Program-made: the position numbers and the translations under genes | Notes under the pieces: generated by a model | The model's database searches: none | Told to the model about the DNA's origin: nothing | What the model saw: only the letters and a program-made list of their open reading frames with translations | In this document: positions 17,968 through 26,953 of the stretch, piece by piece | How positions within the stretch are numbered: the first letter of the stretch is position 1 | Layout: each line of letters opens with the position of its first letter | DNA from: Bifidobacterium moukalabense DSM 27321 | Lineage (GTDB): Bacteria > Actinomycetota > Actinomycetes > Actinomycetales > Bifidobacteriaceae | Reading direction: 5' to 3' | DNA length: 64,000 nucleotides | Assembly: GCF_000522505.1 (NCBI RefSeq) | Contig: NZ_AZMV01000007.1 | Span: forward strand, 124,001 to 188,000

Positions 17968-18996
17968 ATGCGCAAAAGCATTCTGGATTGGCGGCATTAC
18001 CCGACCATTGCGAGAATCGCGAACATGGCCGCACATGATGTCGGCCGCGGTTCGGAGACGTTGATGACGTATTCGCGCGGCGACCTGTTCCGCGCCGCCC
18101 GTCATCTGGTTTCCGGCAGGGAAGGGCGCTCCGGCAGGAGCGGTCTGCCGGCCCGGGCGCTGGTGGTCACCGGATTCTTCATTCCTCAGGCCGATCGGCC
18201 GGCCGCCGAAACGGACGGTCCGTTGGGTGCGTTGGAAGTGTGCATGGCATTGCGTGCGATTGGCGGGGACGCCTGGCTGGTCAGCGACGAATGCTGCGAG
18301 CCGGTGATCCGCCCGGCTGCGTTGGGATTCCTGCCGGAGGACCATGTGCTCATCGCCCCCAATGTGTCCGATTCTCCAGAATCGGACACTCGGAACGCGA
18401 ATAACGCCCCGCATGTGTCCGATTCGGGAGAATCGGACACATGCACGCCAGGCGGCACCCCGTTCGATGCCTGGCTGAACCGTGTGATTGACTTGGTGCG
18501 CGCCGAAGGCATCAGCACCCTGATCTACATCGAACGCGTCGGCCCCGCCCGCGACGGCAGTCCGCACAACATGCGCGGCATCGATATCACCGAGTGGACC
18601 GCGCCCCTGAGCCAACTGACGCTTATGAGCCTGCACACCATCGGCGTGGGCGACGGCGGCAACGAGATCGGCATGGGCCGCGTCGAGGATTACGCCATCG
18701 AGGGCGTGGTGGATCATGGCGCGAACATCGCGTGCACGGTGCCGACGGACCAGCTTGTGGTGGCGGGCACGTCGAATTGGGGCGCCCACGCGCTGGTGTG
18801 CGCCATGCGCGCGTTCGGCCGTACCGAGGTGGACCCTTACATGGAGATCGGCTGGCAGCGCATGGTGTTGGATGCGATCGTCGCGCACGGCGGTCTTGAC
18901 GGTGTGCATATGACGAACGTCGCGACCGTGGACGGCCTTGATTCCGATCGTTATTTCGCTGAGATAGCAACGCTCGCCTCCGTTGCGCGCCGGTAA
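17968..18996 (+). CDS. DUF4392 D-glutamate cyclase-type protein
   Basis: Recognised from VTGFFIP..ETDGPLGALEVCMALRAIGGDAWLVSD, ERVGPARDGSPHNMRGIDIT and TIGVGDGGNEIGMG, which are DUF4392 hallmarks. In vertebrate DGLUCY this domain is linked to conversion of D-glutamate to 5-oxo-D-proline. Here it follows a 5-oxoprolinase set and a separate DUF1445 gene, so both DGLUCY halves occur in one locus. A paired palindrome encodes residues 133-157 in what should be a surface loop between two conserved strands. The start at 17968 follows GGAGGAGGGG. It lies 40 bp after the biotin carboxylase gene and is probably in the same transcript. Confidence 0.87.
   Translation: MRKSILDWRHYPTIARIANMAAHDVGRGSETLMTYSRGDLFRAARHLVSGREGRSGRSGLPARALVVTGFFIPQADRPAAETDGPLGALEVCMALRAIGGDAWLVSDECCEPVIRPAALGFLPEDHVLIAPNVSDSPESDTRNANNAPHVSDSGESDTCTPGGTPFDAWLNRVIDLVRAEGISTLIYIERVGPARDGSPHNMRGIDITEWTAPLSQLTLMSLHTIGVGDGGNEIGMGRVEDYAIEGVVDHGANIACTVPTDQLVVAGTSNWGAHALVCAMRAFGRTEVDPYMEIGWQRMVLDAIVAHGGLDGVHMTNVATVDGLDSDRYFAEIATLASVARR
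18365..18439. repeat. Paired palindrome unit in the DUF4392 gene
   Basis: Palindromes 18365-18388 and 18416-18439 with a 27-nt intervener; inserted within a folded domain rather than a linker or tail. Confidence 0.96.
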
Positions 18997-19062
18997 CGCG
19001 CCGAGTCGGTCTGACACGCCGACGGGCTGGTGCCGACTGGACAACGACGTCTCTTTGGCGGT

Positions 19063-19084
19063 AATATCGAACCGGTTCGATATT
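19063..19084. promoter_or_regulatory. LacI-type operator before sucP
   Basis: A perfect 22-bp palindrome centred on TCGAACCGGTTCGA, with AATA/TATT flanks, about 90 bp before the sucP start. It is the most symmetric of the five sites of this type in the window. Confidence 0.85.
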
Positions 19085-19173
19085 TCGGGAGGGCGGCACT
19101 CCCCGGAACGAACGGAAAGGTCGGCGTCCCGAACGCCGCCGGCAATGCATCAATTGGAACCGAGGGAGGTCCC

Positions 19174-20688
19174 ATGAAGAATAAAGTGCAGCTCATCACT
19201 TACGCTGACCGTCTCGGCGACGGCACCATCAAGTCGATGACCGATATTCTGCGCACCCGCTTCGACGGCGTGTACGACGGCGTACATATTCTGCCGTTCT
19301 TCACCCCGTTCGACGGCGCCGACGCAGGCTTTGACCCGATTGACCACACCAAGGTCGATCCGCGACTCGGCGACTGGGATGACGTCGCCGAGCTGTCCCG
19401 GACCCACGACATCATGGTCGACGCCATCGTCAACCATATGAGCTGGGAATCCAAGCAGTTCCAGGACGTGCTCGCCAACGGCGAGGAATCCGAGTACTAC
19501 CCGATGTTCCTGACCATGAGCTCCGTCTTCCCGAACGGCGCCACTGAAGAGGATCTGGCCGGCATCTACCGTCCGCGCCCGGGTCTGCCGTTCACCCATT
19601 ACAAGTTCGCCGGCAAGACCCGTCTGGTATGGGTGAGCTTCACCCCGCAGCAGGTCGACATCGACACCGACTCCGACAAGGGTTGGGAATACCTCATGTC
19701 GATCTTCGACCAGATGGCCGCATCCCATGTGAGCTACATCCGTCTCGACGCCGTCGGCTATGGCGCCAAGGAGTCCGGCACCAGCTGCTTCATGACCCCG
19801 AAGACCTTCAAGCTGATCTCCCGCCTGCGCGAGGAGGGCGTCAAGCGTGGTCTCGAAATCCTCATCGAAGTGCATTCCTACTACAAGAAGCAGGTCGAGA
19901 TCGCCTCGAAGGTCGATCGAGTCTACGATTTCGCCCTGCCGCCGCTGCTGCTGCATTCGCTGAACACGGGCCACGTCGAGCCGGTCGCGCACTGGACCGA
20001 CATCCGCCCGAACAATGCCGTCACCGTGCTCGATACGCACGACGGCATCGGCGTGATCGACATCGGCTCCGATCAGCTGGACCGCTCGCTCAAGGGCCTT
20101 GTGCCGGATGAGGATGTCGACGCCCTCGTCAACACCATTCATGCCAACACCCACGGCGAGTCCCAGGCCGCGACCGGCGCCGCCGCCTCCAACCTCGACC
20201 TCTACCAGGTCAACAGCACCTACTACTCGGCACTGGGCTGCAACGACCAGCATTACATCGCAGCCCGCGCCGTGCAGTTCTTCCTGCCGGGCGTCCCGCA
20301 GGTCTACTATGTCGGCGCCCTCGCCGGCAGGAACGACATGGAGCTGCTGAAGAAGACCAACAACGGCCGCGACATCAACCGTCACTACTACTCCACCGCG
20401 GAGATCGACGAGAACCTCGAGCGCCCGGTGGTCAAGGCCCTGAACGCCCTGGCGAAGTTCCGCAACGAACTCGACGCCTTCGACGGCGACTTCTCCTATG
20501 AGGCCGATGGCGACACGTCCATCAGCTTCACCTGGAAGGGCGCCACCACCTCCGCCACGCTCACCTTCGAGCCCGGTAAGGGCCTTGGCGTCGATAACGC
20601 CGCCTCCGTCGCCACGCTCGTGTGGACCGACGCCGCCGGCGAACACCGCACCGACGATCTGATCGCCGAGCCGCCGGTCGTCGCCTGA
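19174..20688 (+). CDS. sucP: Sucrose phosphorylase (GH13)
   Basis: Cytosolic enzyme that splits sucrose with phosphate into glucose 1-phosphate and fructose, saving one ATP compared with hydrolysis and feeding the bifid shunt. The 504-residue length, start MKNKVQLITYADRLGDG, nucleophile Asp192 in YIRLDAVG and acid/base Glu232 in LIEVHS match the B. adolescentis enzyme, whose structure is known. The start at 19174 follows GAGGGAGG. A perfect GAACCGGTTC-type operator lies about 90 bp upstream and a terminator follows, so it is likely a single gene induced by sucrose through a LacI regulator. The transport partners are probably among the genes at 23577-30213. Confidence 0.98.
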   Translation: MKNKVQLITYADRLGDGTIKSMTDILRTRFDGVYDGVHILPFFTPFDGADAGFDPIDHTKVDPRLGDWDDVAELSRTHDIMVDAIVNHMSWESKQFQDVLANGEESEYYPMFLTMSSVFPNGATEEDLAGIYRPRPGLPFTHYKFAGKTRLVWVSFTPQQVDIDTDSDKGWEYLMSIFDQMAASHVSYIRLDAVGYGAKESGTSCFMTPKTFKLISRLREEGVKRGLEILIEVHSYYKKQVEIASKVDRVYDFALPPLLLHSLNTGHVEPVAHWTDIRPNNAVTVLDTHDGIGVIDIGSDQLDRSLKGLVPDEDVDALVNTIHANTHGESQAATGAAASNLDLYQVNSTYYSALGCNDQHYIAARAVQFFLPGVPQVYYVGALAGRNDMELLKKTNNGRDINRHYYSTAEIDENLERPVVKALNALAKFRNELDAFDGDFSYEADGDTSISFTWKGATTSATLTFEPGKGLGVDNAASVATLVWTDAAGEHRTDDLIAEPPVVA

Positions 20689-20724
20689 CGCCAGGCCGAC
20701 CGTCCGTAAGGTCCGGCATGTCCG

Positions 20725-20763
20725 TTGCCCCTCCCGCCCGTTCCTGCGATGCGGGAGGGGCAA
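20725..20763 (+). terminator. Stem-loop after sucP
   Basis: A 13-bp perfect stem rich in G and C (TTGCCCCTCCCGC at 20725-20737 with its complement at 20751-20763). The plus-strand tail is A-rich rather than U-rich, so its strength on the plus strand is uncertain. Confidence 0.65.
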
Positions 20764-20893
20764 AATACATCGGGCATGCCGGGCGGTACGCATCCGGCCC
20801 GTCGTGGGGCGTTGCGCCGGCCCGCAGCGGAATCATGCCGGCCAACTCGCGACCTGCCGGAACTTTCCCGCACTTCCCGGTAAGGTGGGCGTT

Positions 20894-21550
20894 ATGCCAA
20901 AGATGTCAAAGCTCTTCGATCAGAACAACATGTTCTTCGCCATCATGGGCGTGCTGTTCGACCTGATCGTGCTCAACGTGCTCACGCTGCTGTGCTGCAT
21001 CCCGATCGTCACCGCAGGCGCCGCGTTCACGGCCATGCACAGCGTGCTGTGGCGCATGGTCCGCCATGAGGAAACCTATGTAGCGCGCCAGTTCTTCGAG
21101 TCGTTCAAACGCAACCTCAGGCAGTCGATTCTGCCATGGCTCGGGTTGCTGCTCGCCGCCGTCGTGCTCGCCGTCGACGGCATGCTCGCATGGTCGATGG
21201 GGTCCATGCGTGGCCCGCTTGTCGCCTGTGTGGCCTTCGTGGGGTTGCTGCTTGTCGCCGTCGCGCAATATTTCTTTCCGCTGCTGTCCCGTTACGAGGA
21301 TTCGACCGCCGTGCACTTGGGGAACGCCGCGAAGCTTGCGTTCGGATTTTTCCCGCGCACGCTGTGCATGCTGGTGATCCTCGCCGGTTTCGCCGCGCTG
21401 TACATGCAGTTCTTCGTCTACATGATTCCGCTGCTGCTGTTGATGGGCGTCACGTTGCCGCAGTACTGCTGCGCCTGGATCTACAGCTGGATCTTCCGGC
21501 ACATCGACGGCGAAATCGACGCAAAGGGCCGAAAGATACAGCGGCCCTGA
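20894..21550 (+). CDS. DUF624/YesL-family membrane protein
   Basis: 218 residues with five or six predicted membrane helices and the family signature VLTLLCCIPIVTAGAAFTAMH near residue 30. YesL-like proteins are small membrane proteins usually encoded beside carbohydrate ABC importers; their biochemical role is not established. It sits between sucP and the GH13/ABC group, and a second family member occurs at 53184 next to another sugar ABC cassette, which supports an accessory role in sugar uptake. The start at 20894 follows AAGGTGG; an ATG 9 bp downstream is possible. Confidence 0.87.
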   Translation: MPKMSKLFDQNNMFFAIMGVLFDLIVLNVLTLLCCIPIVTAGAAFTAMHSVLWRMVRHEETYVARQFFESFKRNLRQSILPWLGLLLAAVVLAVDGMLAWSMGSMRGPLVACVAFVGLLLVAVAQYFFPLLSRYEDSTAVHLGNAAKLAFGFFPRTLCMLVILAGFAALYMQFFVYMIPLLLLMGVTLPQYCCAWIYSWIFRHIDGEIDAKGRKIQRP

Positions 21551-21643
21551 CCATCGGTGCGCAAGGCCGCTCCATCGGCCGCGATGCCGGCGGAGCGACC
21601 ATGTCATGCCGCACCCTCGCGAAGCGTGCGATGCCTTCGGTCG

Positions 21644-23245
21644 TCACCGGCATCTGAAGACGGTCGCACTGCCCGCCGGAACGCGCAGCTCGCCTTCCCT
21701 GACGCCGGCGATGGCTCCGATGTGGAACAGCACGTCATCCTCCGTTGCGCCGATCGCACCGCCATATGCCGCCGGCAATGCGCAGCGCGCCTCGGATGAC
21801 GACGGATTGATGGCCACGACGATGCGTTCGCGGGAATCCGCGCCGCCGGCCCTGCCGGTCGTTCTTGCATACACAAGCGGATACGCGTGGTCCTGCGCAT
21901 GCAGGAATTCGATGTCGCCGTCGGCCTGCAGCGCCGGATGCGCCATACGCAGGGTGTTCAGGGCGCGCACGGCATGCAGCAGCGAATCGGCGTCCTCCTC
22001 CTGCGAGGCCACGTTCGGCGCGTCCGCGGCGCCGTCGACCGGCAGATACAGATTCTCCCGGCGGGCGGCCGAGAATCCCGCATTGGTCGAACAATCCCAC
22101 TGCATCGGCGTGCGTGAGCCGGTGCGTTCATAGCCGCCTTCCTTGGATCTGAGTCCATGCGCATACCGCATGCCGATCTCATCGCCGTAGTAGATGAACG
22201 GACAGCCCGGCATGGTCAGCAGGAACGTGAATGCAAGTTTCATCTCGTCGGGGGTCAGGGTGTCGCGCATGCGGATCATGTCGTGATTGCCTGACGGAAT
22301 GCAGATGTAGCCGCCGCCTGCGGTGTCGGCGAGCATCTTCCGGTATGTGTCGGCGAACGCCCTGATGTCGCCGTTCGCCGAGGCCGAGAAATACGGATTC
22401 TCCCGGAACAGGTCCAGGTAGTGCGACGGCCCGAAGTGCAGCAGGAAGTCCATGTCGAAGCCGGCGTGCAGCGCCTCGTGGGGGTTGCCCCACTCCGAGA
22501 CGAGCACGGCTTGCGGATAGCGCTCGTCCAGGTGTTCGCGAACCTGCCGCCACAGTTTCGACGTCCAATGATGGTCGGAATCCTCCTTGACCAGGCTGGC
22601 GGCCATGTCCACGCGGAAACCGTCGCAGCCCAGGCCCAGCCAGAAGTCCATGATGTCTTGGATGAGCAGACGCCCGGCCTGCGCTTCCGGTGAGTCCGCC
22701 GCGAACTGCCAGTCCTCGGTCACGGTGCCGAAGCCGTAGTTCAGACACGCCTGCGTGGAGAAGCAGTTGACGGCCGCCGCATCCGGGCGTTCCGCGATGC
22801 CGCCCAGAAAGCCGCGGATCGATGCGTATGGCGAATTCAGGTCGGGGGATTGGCTCAGCGGCCTCCAGATGTAGCGGTCGGTCCATGCGTTGCGTTCGTC
22901 CTTGCAGGATTCCTTGAACCAGGGGTTGTCGATGGCCGTATGCCCCGGCACCAGATCGAGCAGTACGTGCATGCCGAGTTCGTGCGCGCGTTCGAATAGC
23001 GCCGCAAGGTCTTCGTTGCTGCCGTAGCGCGCCGCGACGGTGTAGTAGTCGCGCACGTCGTAGCCGGCGTCGTAGAACGACGAGTCGAAGCAGGGGTTGA
23101 TCCAGATGGCGTTGCAGCCGAGATCGCGGATGTATTCGAGTGCGCTGATGATGCCTTGAAAATCCCCGATGCCGTCCGCATTGGAGTCTTTGAACGACTG
23201 CGGATAGATTTCATAGAAAATAGCGTTGTTCAACCAGTTCGCCAT
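21644..23245 (-). CDS. GH13 alpha-glucosidase/oligosaccharide hydrolase
   Basis: 533-residue intracellular GH13 enzyme without signal peptide. The TIM-barrel starts FYEIYPQSFKDSNADGIGDFQGI; nucleophile Asp213 in GFRVDMA, acid/base Glu251 in VSEWGNP and transition-state Asp322 in SGNHDM are all present. The fold favours small alpha-glucosides (isomaltose, maltose-type, sucrose-type) rather than starch; the exact linkage cannot be read from the sequence. It is transcribed divergently from the ABC importer genes, sharing a control region with two LacI operators, so import and cleavage are probably co-induced. The start at 23245 follows CAAGGAG on the minus strand. Confidence 0.92.
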   Translation of the reverse strand: MANWLNNAIFYEIYPQSFKDSNADGIGDFQGIISALEYIRDLGCNAIWINPCFDSSFYDAGYDVRDYYTVAARYGSNEDLAALFERAHELGMHVLLDLVPGHTAIDNPWFKESCKDERNAWTDRYIWRPLSQSPDLNSPYASIRGFLGGIAERPDAAAVNCFSTQACLNYGFGTVTEDWQFAADSPEAQAGRLLIQDIMDFWLGLGCDGFRVDMAASLVKEDSDHHWTSKLWRQVREHLDERYPQAVLVSEWGNPHEALHAGFDMDFLLHFGPSHYLDLFRENPYFSASANGDIRAFADTYRKMLADTAGGGYICIPSGNHDMIRMRDTLTPDEMKLAFTFLLTMPGCPFIYYGDEIGMRYAHGLRSKEGGYERTGSRTPMQWDCSTNAGFSAARRENLYLPVDGAADAPNVASQEEDADSLLHAVRALNTLRMAHPALQADGDIEFLHAQDHAYPLVYARTTGRAGGADSRERIVVAINPSSSEARCALPAAYGGAIGATEDDVLFHIGAIAGVREGELRVPAGSATVFRCR

Positions 23246-23439
23246 AAAATCTCCTTGATTCCTAGTTGTGCTTGTGATACATCGATGTATCAAAGGTCAG
23301 TTCCCTATAGGGTGCATGTATGAAGCCATCATAGCGCGGTCCGATGGCATTTTCGAGACGTTGAGATATTAACGTTTGCAATACGTCAATCCTTTGACTC
23401 GACACGCTGATGAAAAGACTGTGAACTAGGGGTTTTCTT

Positions 23440-23470
23440 AAACCGGTTTGACACCCTCGAACCGGTTTGA
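23440..23470. promoter_or_regulatory. Two adjacent LacI-type operators
   Basis: AAACCGGTTT (23440-23449) and TCGAACCGGTTTGA (23457-23470), with centres 19 bp apart. They overlap the -35 box and the spacer of the promoter at 23448-23476, a layout expected for repression. Confidence 0.8.
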
Positions 23471-23476
23471 TAACCT
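23448..23476 (+). promoter_or_regulatory. Sigma-A-type promoter of the alpha-glucoside importer
   Basis: TTGACA (23448-23453), 17-nt spacer, TAACCT (23471-23476), about 100 bp before the binding-protein start. Confidence 0.7.
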
Positions 23477-23576
23477 GTACGGCAAGGACGGAGAAATTCC
23501 GACAACGTAAGTCGGGAATCCCCTCCTTGAACACCTCATTAAGCAGGGTTGCTTAGTGGATAGAAAGGGATTGGAA

Positions 23577-24860
23577 ATGAGTAAGTTCTCTTCGTGGAAG
23601 AAGGCCGGCGCTGCCGTCGTCGCTTCGCTGATGGCCGTCGGCATGCTGGGTGCATGCGGATCATCGAGCTCCAGCGGTACCAAGATCACCATCTTCAACT
23701 CCAAGGTCGAGATCGAAAGCCAGATGGAGGAGATGGCAGAGAAATACTCCAAGGAGAAGGGCGTGGATGTCGAGGTCTACTACTCCAACGACACCGTCGC
23801 CGCTCACCTCGCCACCAAGTACGCCTCCAAGGATCCGTACACCATCTCCATGGTCGACGCCAAGGATGTCTACTCCCTGGCTAAGGAGCACGCCATCGAC
23901 CTGTCCGATCAGAGCTGGGTCAAAGACACCGACTATGCCATCAGCATCGACGGCAAGACCTACGGCTACCCGGTCTCCATCGAAGCCCGCGGCCTGATCT
24001 ACAACGCCGACGCCATCAAGAAGATCACCGGCAAGGAATTCAAGCCGGAGGACTACAAGACCCTCGATTCCTTCAAGGAGCTCATCCAGGAGCTCAAGGA
24101 CGGCGGCATGGCCTCCCCGACCGGCGTGATGAAGGAAGACTGGTCCCTGGCGGCCCACTTCCTGCCCGAAGTCTACGAGGAGCAGGAGGATCCGAACGCC
24201 TTCCTGCTTGACATGAAGGACGGCAAGGTCGATCTCAACTCCAATGCCAAGTGGACCTCCCTCATGAACTTCTTCGACGTGATGAAGGACAACAACTACG
24301 CCAAGTCCTCCGCCATCTCCGCGGAGCGCGAGGTGACCGAACAGAAGCTGGCCGAAGGCGAGATCGCCTTCATGTTCGGCGGCAACTGGGACTGGTCCGT
24401 GATCAACCAGTATGACTACTCCAAGAACATGGGCATCATGCCGGTCCCGCAGAACACGGACGACGGCACCAACGAGGAGCTCGTCGGCGGCGGTTCCAAG
24501 TACTTCTTCATCGACTCCTCCGACAACACCTCCGACGAGCAGCGCAAGGCCGCCAAGGACTTCCTGAACTGGCTCGCCGAAGACAAGGAAGGCCAGGAGT
24601 TCATCACCAACGACGCCGCGCTGGTCTCCCCGTTCAAGAGCAACACCCTCGATGTCGCCGACCCGCTGAGCAAGTCCGTGAAGTCCTATGCCGACGGCGG
24701 CAAGCTCATCCCGAACTACAACTACCTGCCGGACGACCACTACTCCGTGCTGGGCGCCAAGTTCCAGAAGTGGCTCGCCGGCGAAGAGGATCGCGCAACC
24801 CTCGCCAAGGACATCCAGGATTACTGGAAGACCGCCAAGTTCACGGGCGAAACCGCCTGA
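23577..24860 (+). CDS. Extracellular sugar-binding lipoprotein (family 1 type)
   Basis: Receptor of a CUT1-type sugar ABC importer. It has a lipoprotein signal with lipobox LGAC near residue 32 followed by a Ser stretch, then a MalE-like fold (ITIFNSKVEIESQMEEMAEKY; IAFMFGGNWDWSVI typical of the second lobe). 427 residues. Sugar is inferred from context as an alpha-glucoside or sucrose-related oligosaccharide, since the divergent gene is a GH13 enzyme and operators match that of sucP. The start at 23577 follows GAAAGGGA. No ATPase is encoded nearby, as is common for bifidobacterial sugar importers that share a distant MsmK-type ATPase. Confidence 0.92.
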   Translation: MSKFSSWKKAGAAVVASLMAVGMLGACGSSSSSGTKITIFNSKVEIESQMEEMAEKYSKEKGVDVEVYYSNDTVAAHLATKYASKDPYTISMVDAKDVYSLAKEHAIDLSDQSWVKDTDYAISIDGKTYGYPVSIEARGLIYNADAIKKITGKEFKPEDYKTLDSFKELIQELKDGGMASPTGVMKEDWSLAAHFLPEVYEEQEDPNAFLLDMKDGKVDLNSNAKWTSLMNFFDVMKDNNYAKSSAISAEREVTEQKLAEGEIAFMFGGNWDWSVINQYDYSKNMGIMPVPQNTDDGTNEELVGGGSKYFFIDSSDNTSDEQRKAAKDFLNWLAEDKEGQEFITNDAALVSPFKSNTLDVADPLSKSVKSYADGGKLIPNYNYLPDDHYSVLGAKFQKWLAGEEDRATLAKDIQDYWKTAKFTGETA

Positions 24861-24882
24861 TCCGTCAGGGCACATGATGCAG

Positions 24883-24912
24883 GGCCTGCCGCCGGCACCG
24901 ACGGCAGGCCTT
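24883..24912 (+). terminator. Intercistronic stem-loop after the binding-protein gene
   Basis: A 9-bp stem (GGCCTGCCG with its complement ending at 24910) without U-tract, between the receptor and permease genes. Such elements typically let the receptor be made in excess over the permeases. Confidence 0.65.
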
Positions 24913-24940
24913 ACATCCCCGGCGCAAAAAGGGATTCATC

Positions 24941-25819
24941 ATGAAACAAAACAAGCTTTCCTATAAAATCAGCCAGTTCCTGATGTTCGGCGGTCCGGCG
25001 ACGATCCTGTTCTTCGCCGTCGTGATCCTGCCGTTCTTCTACGGCCTGTACCTGACCTTCACCAGCTGGGACGGCGTTTCGGCGAAGAAGCCGTTCGTCG
25101 GTCTCGACAACTACAAGGCGGCCATCGCCGACACCGCGTACTGGCAGTCGCTCGGCCGCACCTTCGTCTACTCCGTCATCTCGGTCGTACTCGTCAACAT
25201 CGTCGCCTTCCTGCTGGCCTACATGGTGACCAGCGGCATCAAGGGGCAGAACTTCTTCCGCGCGGGCTTCTTCATTCCGAACCTCATCGGCGGCATCGTC
25301 CTGGGCTACGTATGGAAGTTCGTGTTCAACCGCGCCTTCGTCGCCATCGCCGAGGCGGCCACCCAGTCCGAACACGCATCGCTACTGTCCACGCCGAACG
25401 GCGCGATGTTCTGTCTGATCCTCGTATCGGTCTGGCAATACGCGGGCTACATGATGCTGATCTACGTGGCCGGCTTCATGAGCGTGGACCAGAGCCTGAA
25501 GGAAGCGGCCATGATCGATGGCTGCAACAAGGGCAAGGCCATGTGGCACGTGGTCATTCCGCTGATGCGCGCCTCCTTCGTGCAGTGCATCTTCCTGAGC
25601 ACCACCCGCTGCTTTATGGTCTACGACCTGAACCTCTCGCTTACCAAGGGCGAGCCGTTCAACCAGTCGGTGCTTGCGGCCATGCACGTCTACAACCAGG
25701 CGTTCGTCTACAAGAACTACGGCACCGGTCAGGCGGAGGCGCTGGTCCTCTTCATCGTCTGCGCAGTGATCGGCATGCTGCAGGTGTACTTCGGCAAGAA
25801 AGGTGAGGTGGCAGCGTAA
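24941..25819 (+). CDS. Sugar ABC permease, MalF type
   Basis: 292 residues, six predicted membrane helices and the cytosolic EAA loop (EAAMIDGCNKGKAMWHVVIPLM) that docks the ATPase. It forms the channel with the MalG-type protein encoded next. The start at 24941 follows AAAAGGG; the stop overlaps the next start (TAATG). Confidence 0.93.
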   Translation: MKQNKLSYKISQFLMFGGPATILFFAVVILPFFYGLYLTFTSWDGVSAKKPFVGLDNYKAAIADTAYWQSLGRTFVYSVISVVLVNIVAFLLAYMVTSGIKGQNFFRAGFFIPNLIGGIVLGYVWKFVFNRAFVAIAEAATQSEHASLLSTPNGAMFCLILVSVWQYAGYMMLIYVAGFMSVDQSLKEAAMIDGCNKGKAMWHVVIPLMRASFVQCIFLSTTRCFMVYDLNLSLTKGEPFNQSVLAAMHVYNQAFVYKNYGTGQAEALVLFIVCAVIGMLQVYFGKKGEVAA

Positions 25820-26676
25820 TGGAAGGTCAAGTCAGCACTCGCACCAAGGTTCTGCATGCATTGATGATCGTCGTTCTGACGATCGTGCTGCTGCTGTTCA
25901 TCGCGCCGTTCATCCTGGTCGTAATCAACGTCTTCAAGACCAAGGCCGACATCAACACGGAGCCGCTCGCGCTGATCGGCAAGCACGGATTCACCCTGGA
26001 CAACTTCCCCCGGGCAATGGAGAAGATGAATTTCTTCACCGTGTTCGGCAATTCCGTGGTCATCACCGTCAGCGCCACGATCCTGACCATCCTGTTCTCC
26101 GCGATGTGCGCGTACGTGATCGTGCGCAACCCTTCGTGGAGGTTCGGCGGCGCGGTCTTCGCGCTTATGGTGGCCTCCATGGTCATTCCGTTCCAGGTGC
26201 TCATGGTGCCGTTGGTCTCCGTGTATGGCGGTCTGCTCAACGTGCTGAACAGCCGCATCACGCTGATCCTCATGCACACCGGCTTCTCGGTGTCCCTGGC
26301 GGTGTTCATGTTCCATGGCGCCATCAAGACGAACATTCCGAACGAGCTTGAGGAGGCGGCCAGCATCGATGGCTGCTCCAAGTGGCGCACCTTCTGGACG
26401 ATCGTGTTCCCGCTGCTCAAGCCGACCGTAGCCACGGTCGCCATCATCGACGCCATGGCCTTCTGGAACGACTACCTGCTGCCATCCCTGGTCCTGGGCC
26501 GCCGCGAGCTGTACACCATCCCGATCGCGACCCAGATCTTCTACGGCACCTACTCCAACGACATCGGCCTGATCATGGCGGCGCTGCTGCTGGCCATGCT
26601 GCCGATCCTCATCCTGTACCTGTTCCTGCAGCGGTACATCGTCGAAGGCGTCACCTCCGGCGCGGTGAAGGGCTGA
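25819..26676 (+). CDS. Sugar ABC permease, MalG type
   Basis: 285 residues, six membrane helices and EAA loop EAASIDGCSKWRTFWTIVFPLL. Its ATG shares a base with the preceding TAA, so the two permeases are translationally coupled. A canonical terminator closes the operon 50 bp later. Confidence 0.93.
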   Translation: MEGQVSTRTKVLHALMIVVLTIVLLLFIAPFILVVINVFKTKADINTEPLALIGKHGFTLDNFPRAMEKMNFFTVFGNSVVITVSATILTILFSAMCAYVIVRNPSWRFGGAVFALMVASMVIPFQVLMVPLVSVYGGLLNVLNSRITLILMHTGFSVSLAVFMFHGAIKTNIPNELEEAASIDGCSKWRTFWTIVFPLLKPTVATVAIIDAMAFWNDYLLPSLVLGRRELYTIPIATQIFYGTYSNDIGLIMAALLLAMLPILILYLFLQRYIVEGVTSGAVKG

Positions 26677-26727
26677 TGATGTGCGGTCGCGCCTGTCCAT
26701 AGCGGGGCCGCGCGTCGAATGCAGACG

Positions 26728-26765
26728 GGCCCGGATGTGCATCGAATTGCGCATCCGGGCCTTTT
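26728..26765 (+). terminator. Intrinsic terminator of the importer operon
   Basis: A 10-bp stem (GGCCCGGATG at 26728-26737 with its complement at 26752-26761) followed by TTTT. Confidence 0.88.
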
Positions 26766-26843
26766 CATGCCCGCCATGACTGATGCGTGCCTTGGTGTGG
26801 CGAATCGGGGGACCGGGACTTTTCCATAGGCGTAAAAACGGTA

Positions 26844-26857
26844 TCGAACCGGTTCGA
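26844..26857. promoter_or_regulatory. LacI-type operator, distal, before MFS gene
   Basis: Perfect TCGAACCGGTTCGA. Together with the site at 26904 (centres 63 bp apart) it could support a repression loop, since 63 bp is close to six helical turns. Confidence 0.8.
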
Positions 26858-26903
26858 CACGCGCGGAGGGAATCAGAATTGAATTACGTTCGGTTTCGAG
26901 ATA

Positions 26904-26923
26904 ATATCGAACCGGTTCGATAT
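26904..26923. promoter_or_regulatory. LacI-type operator, proximal, before MFS gene
   Basis: A 20-bp perfect palindrome with core TCGAACCGGTTCGA and ATA/TAT flanks, 30 bp before the start codon, nearly identical to the sucP operator. Confidence 0.85.
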
Positions 26924-26953
26924 CGAGGTCGAGCCATATAAAAGGGGTTTATT

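Larger units (their letters stand above)
23246..23576. other. Divergent control region between GH13 gene and ABC importer
   Basis: 331 bp that hold a promoter and two operators near 23440-23476, close to the importer side. The half nearer the GH13 gene is AT-richer but shows no hexamer pair that I would defend. Confidence 0.6.
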
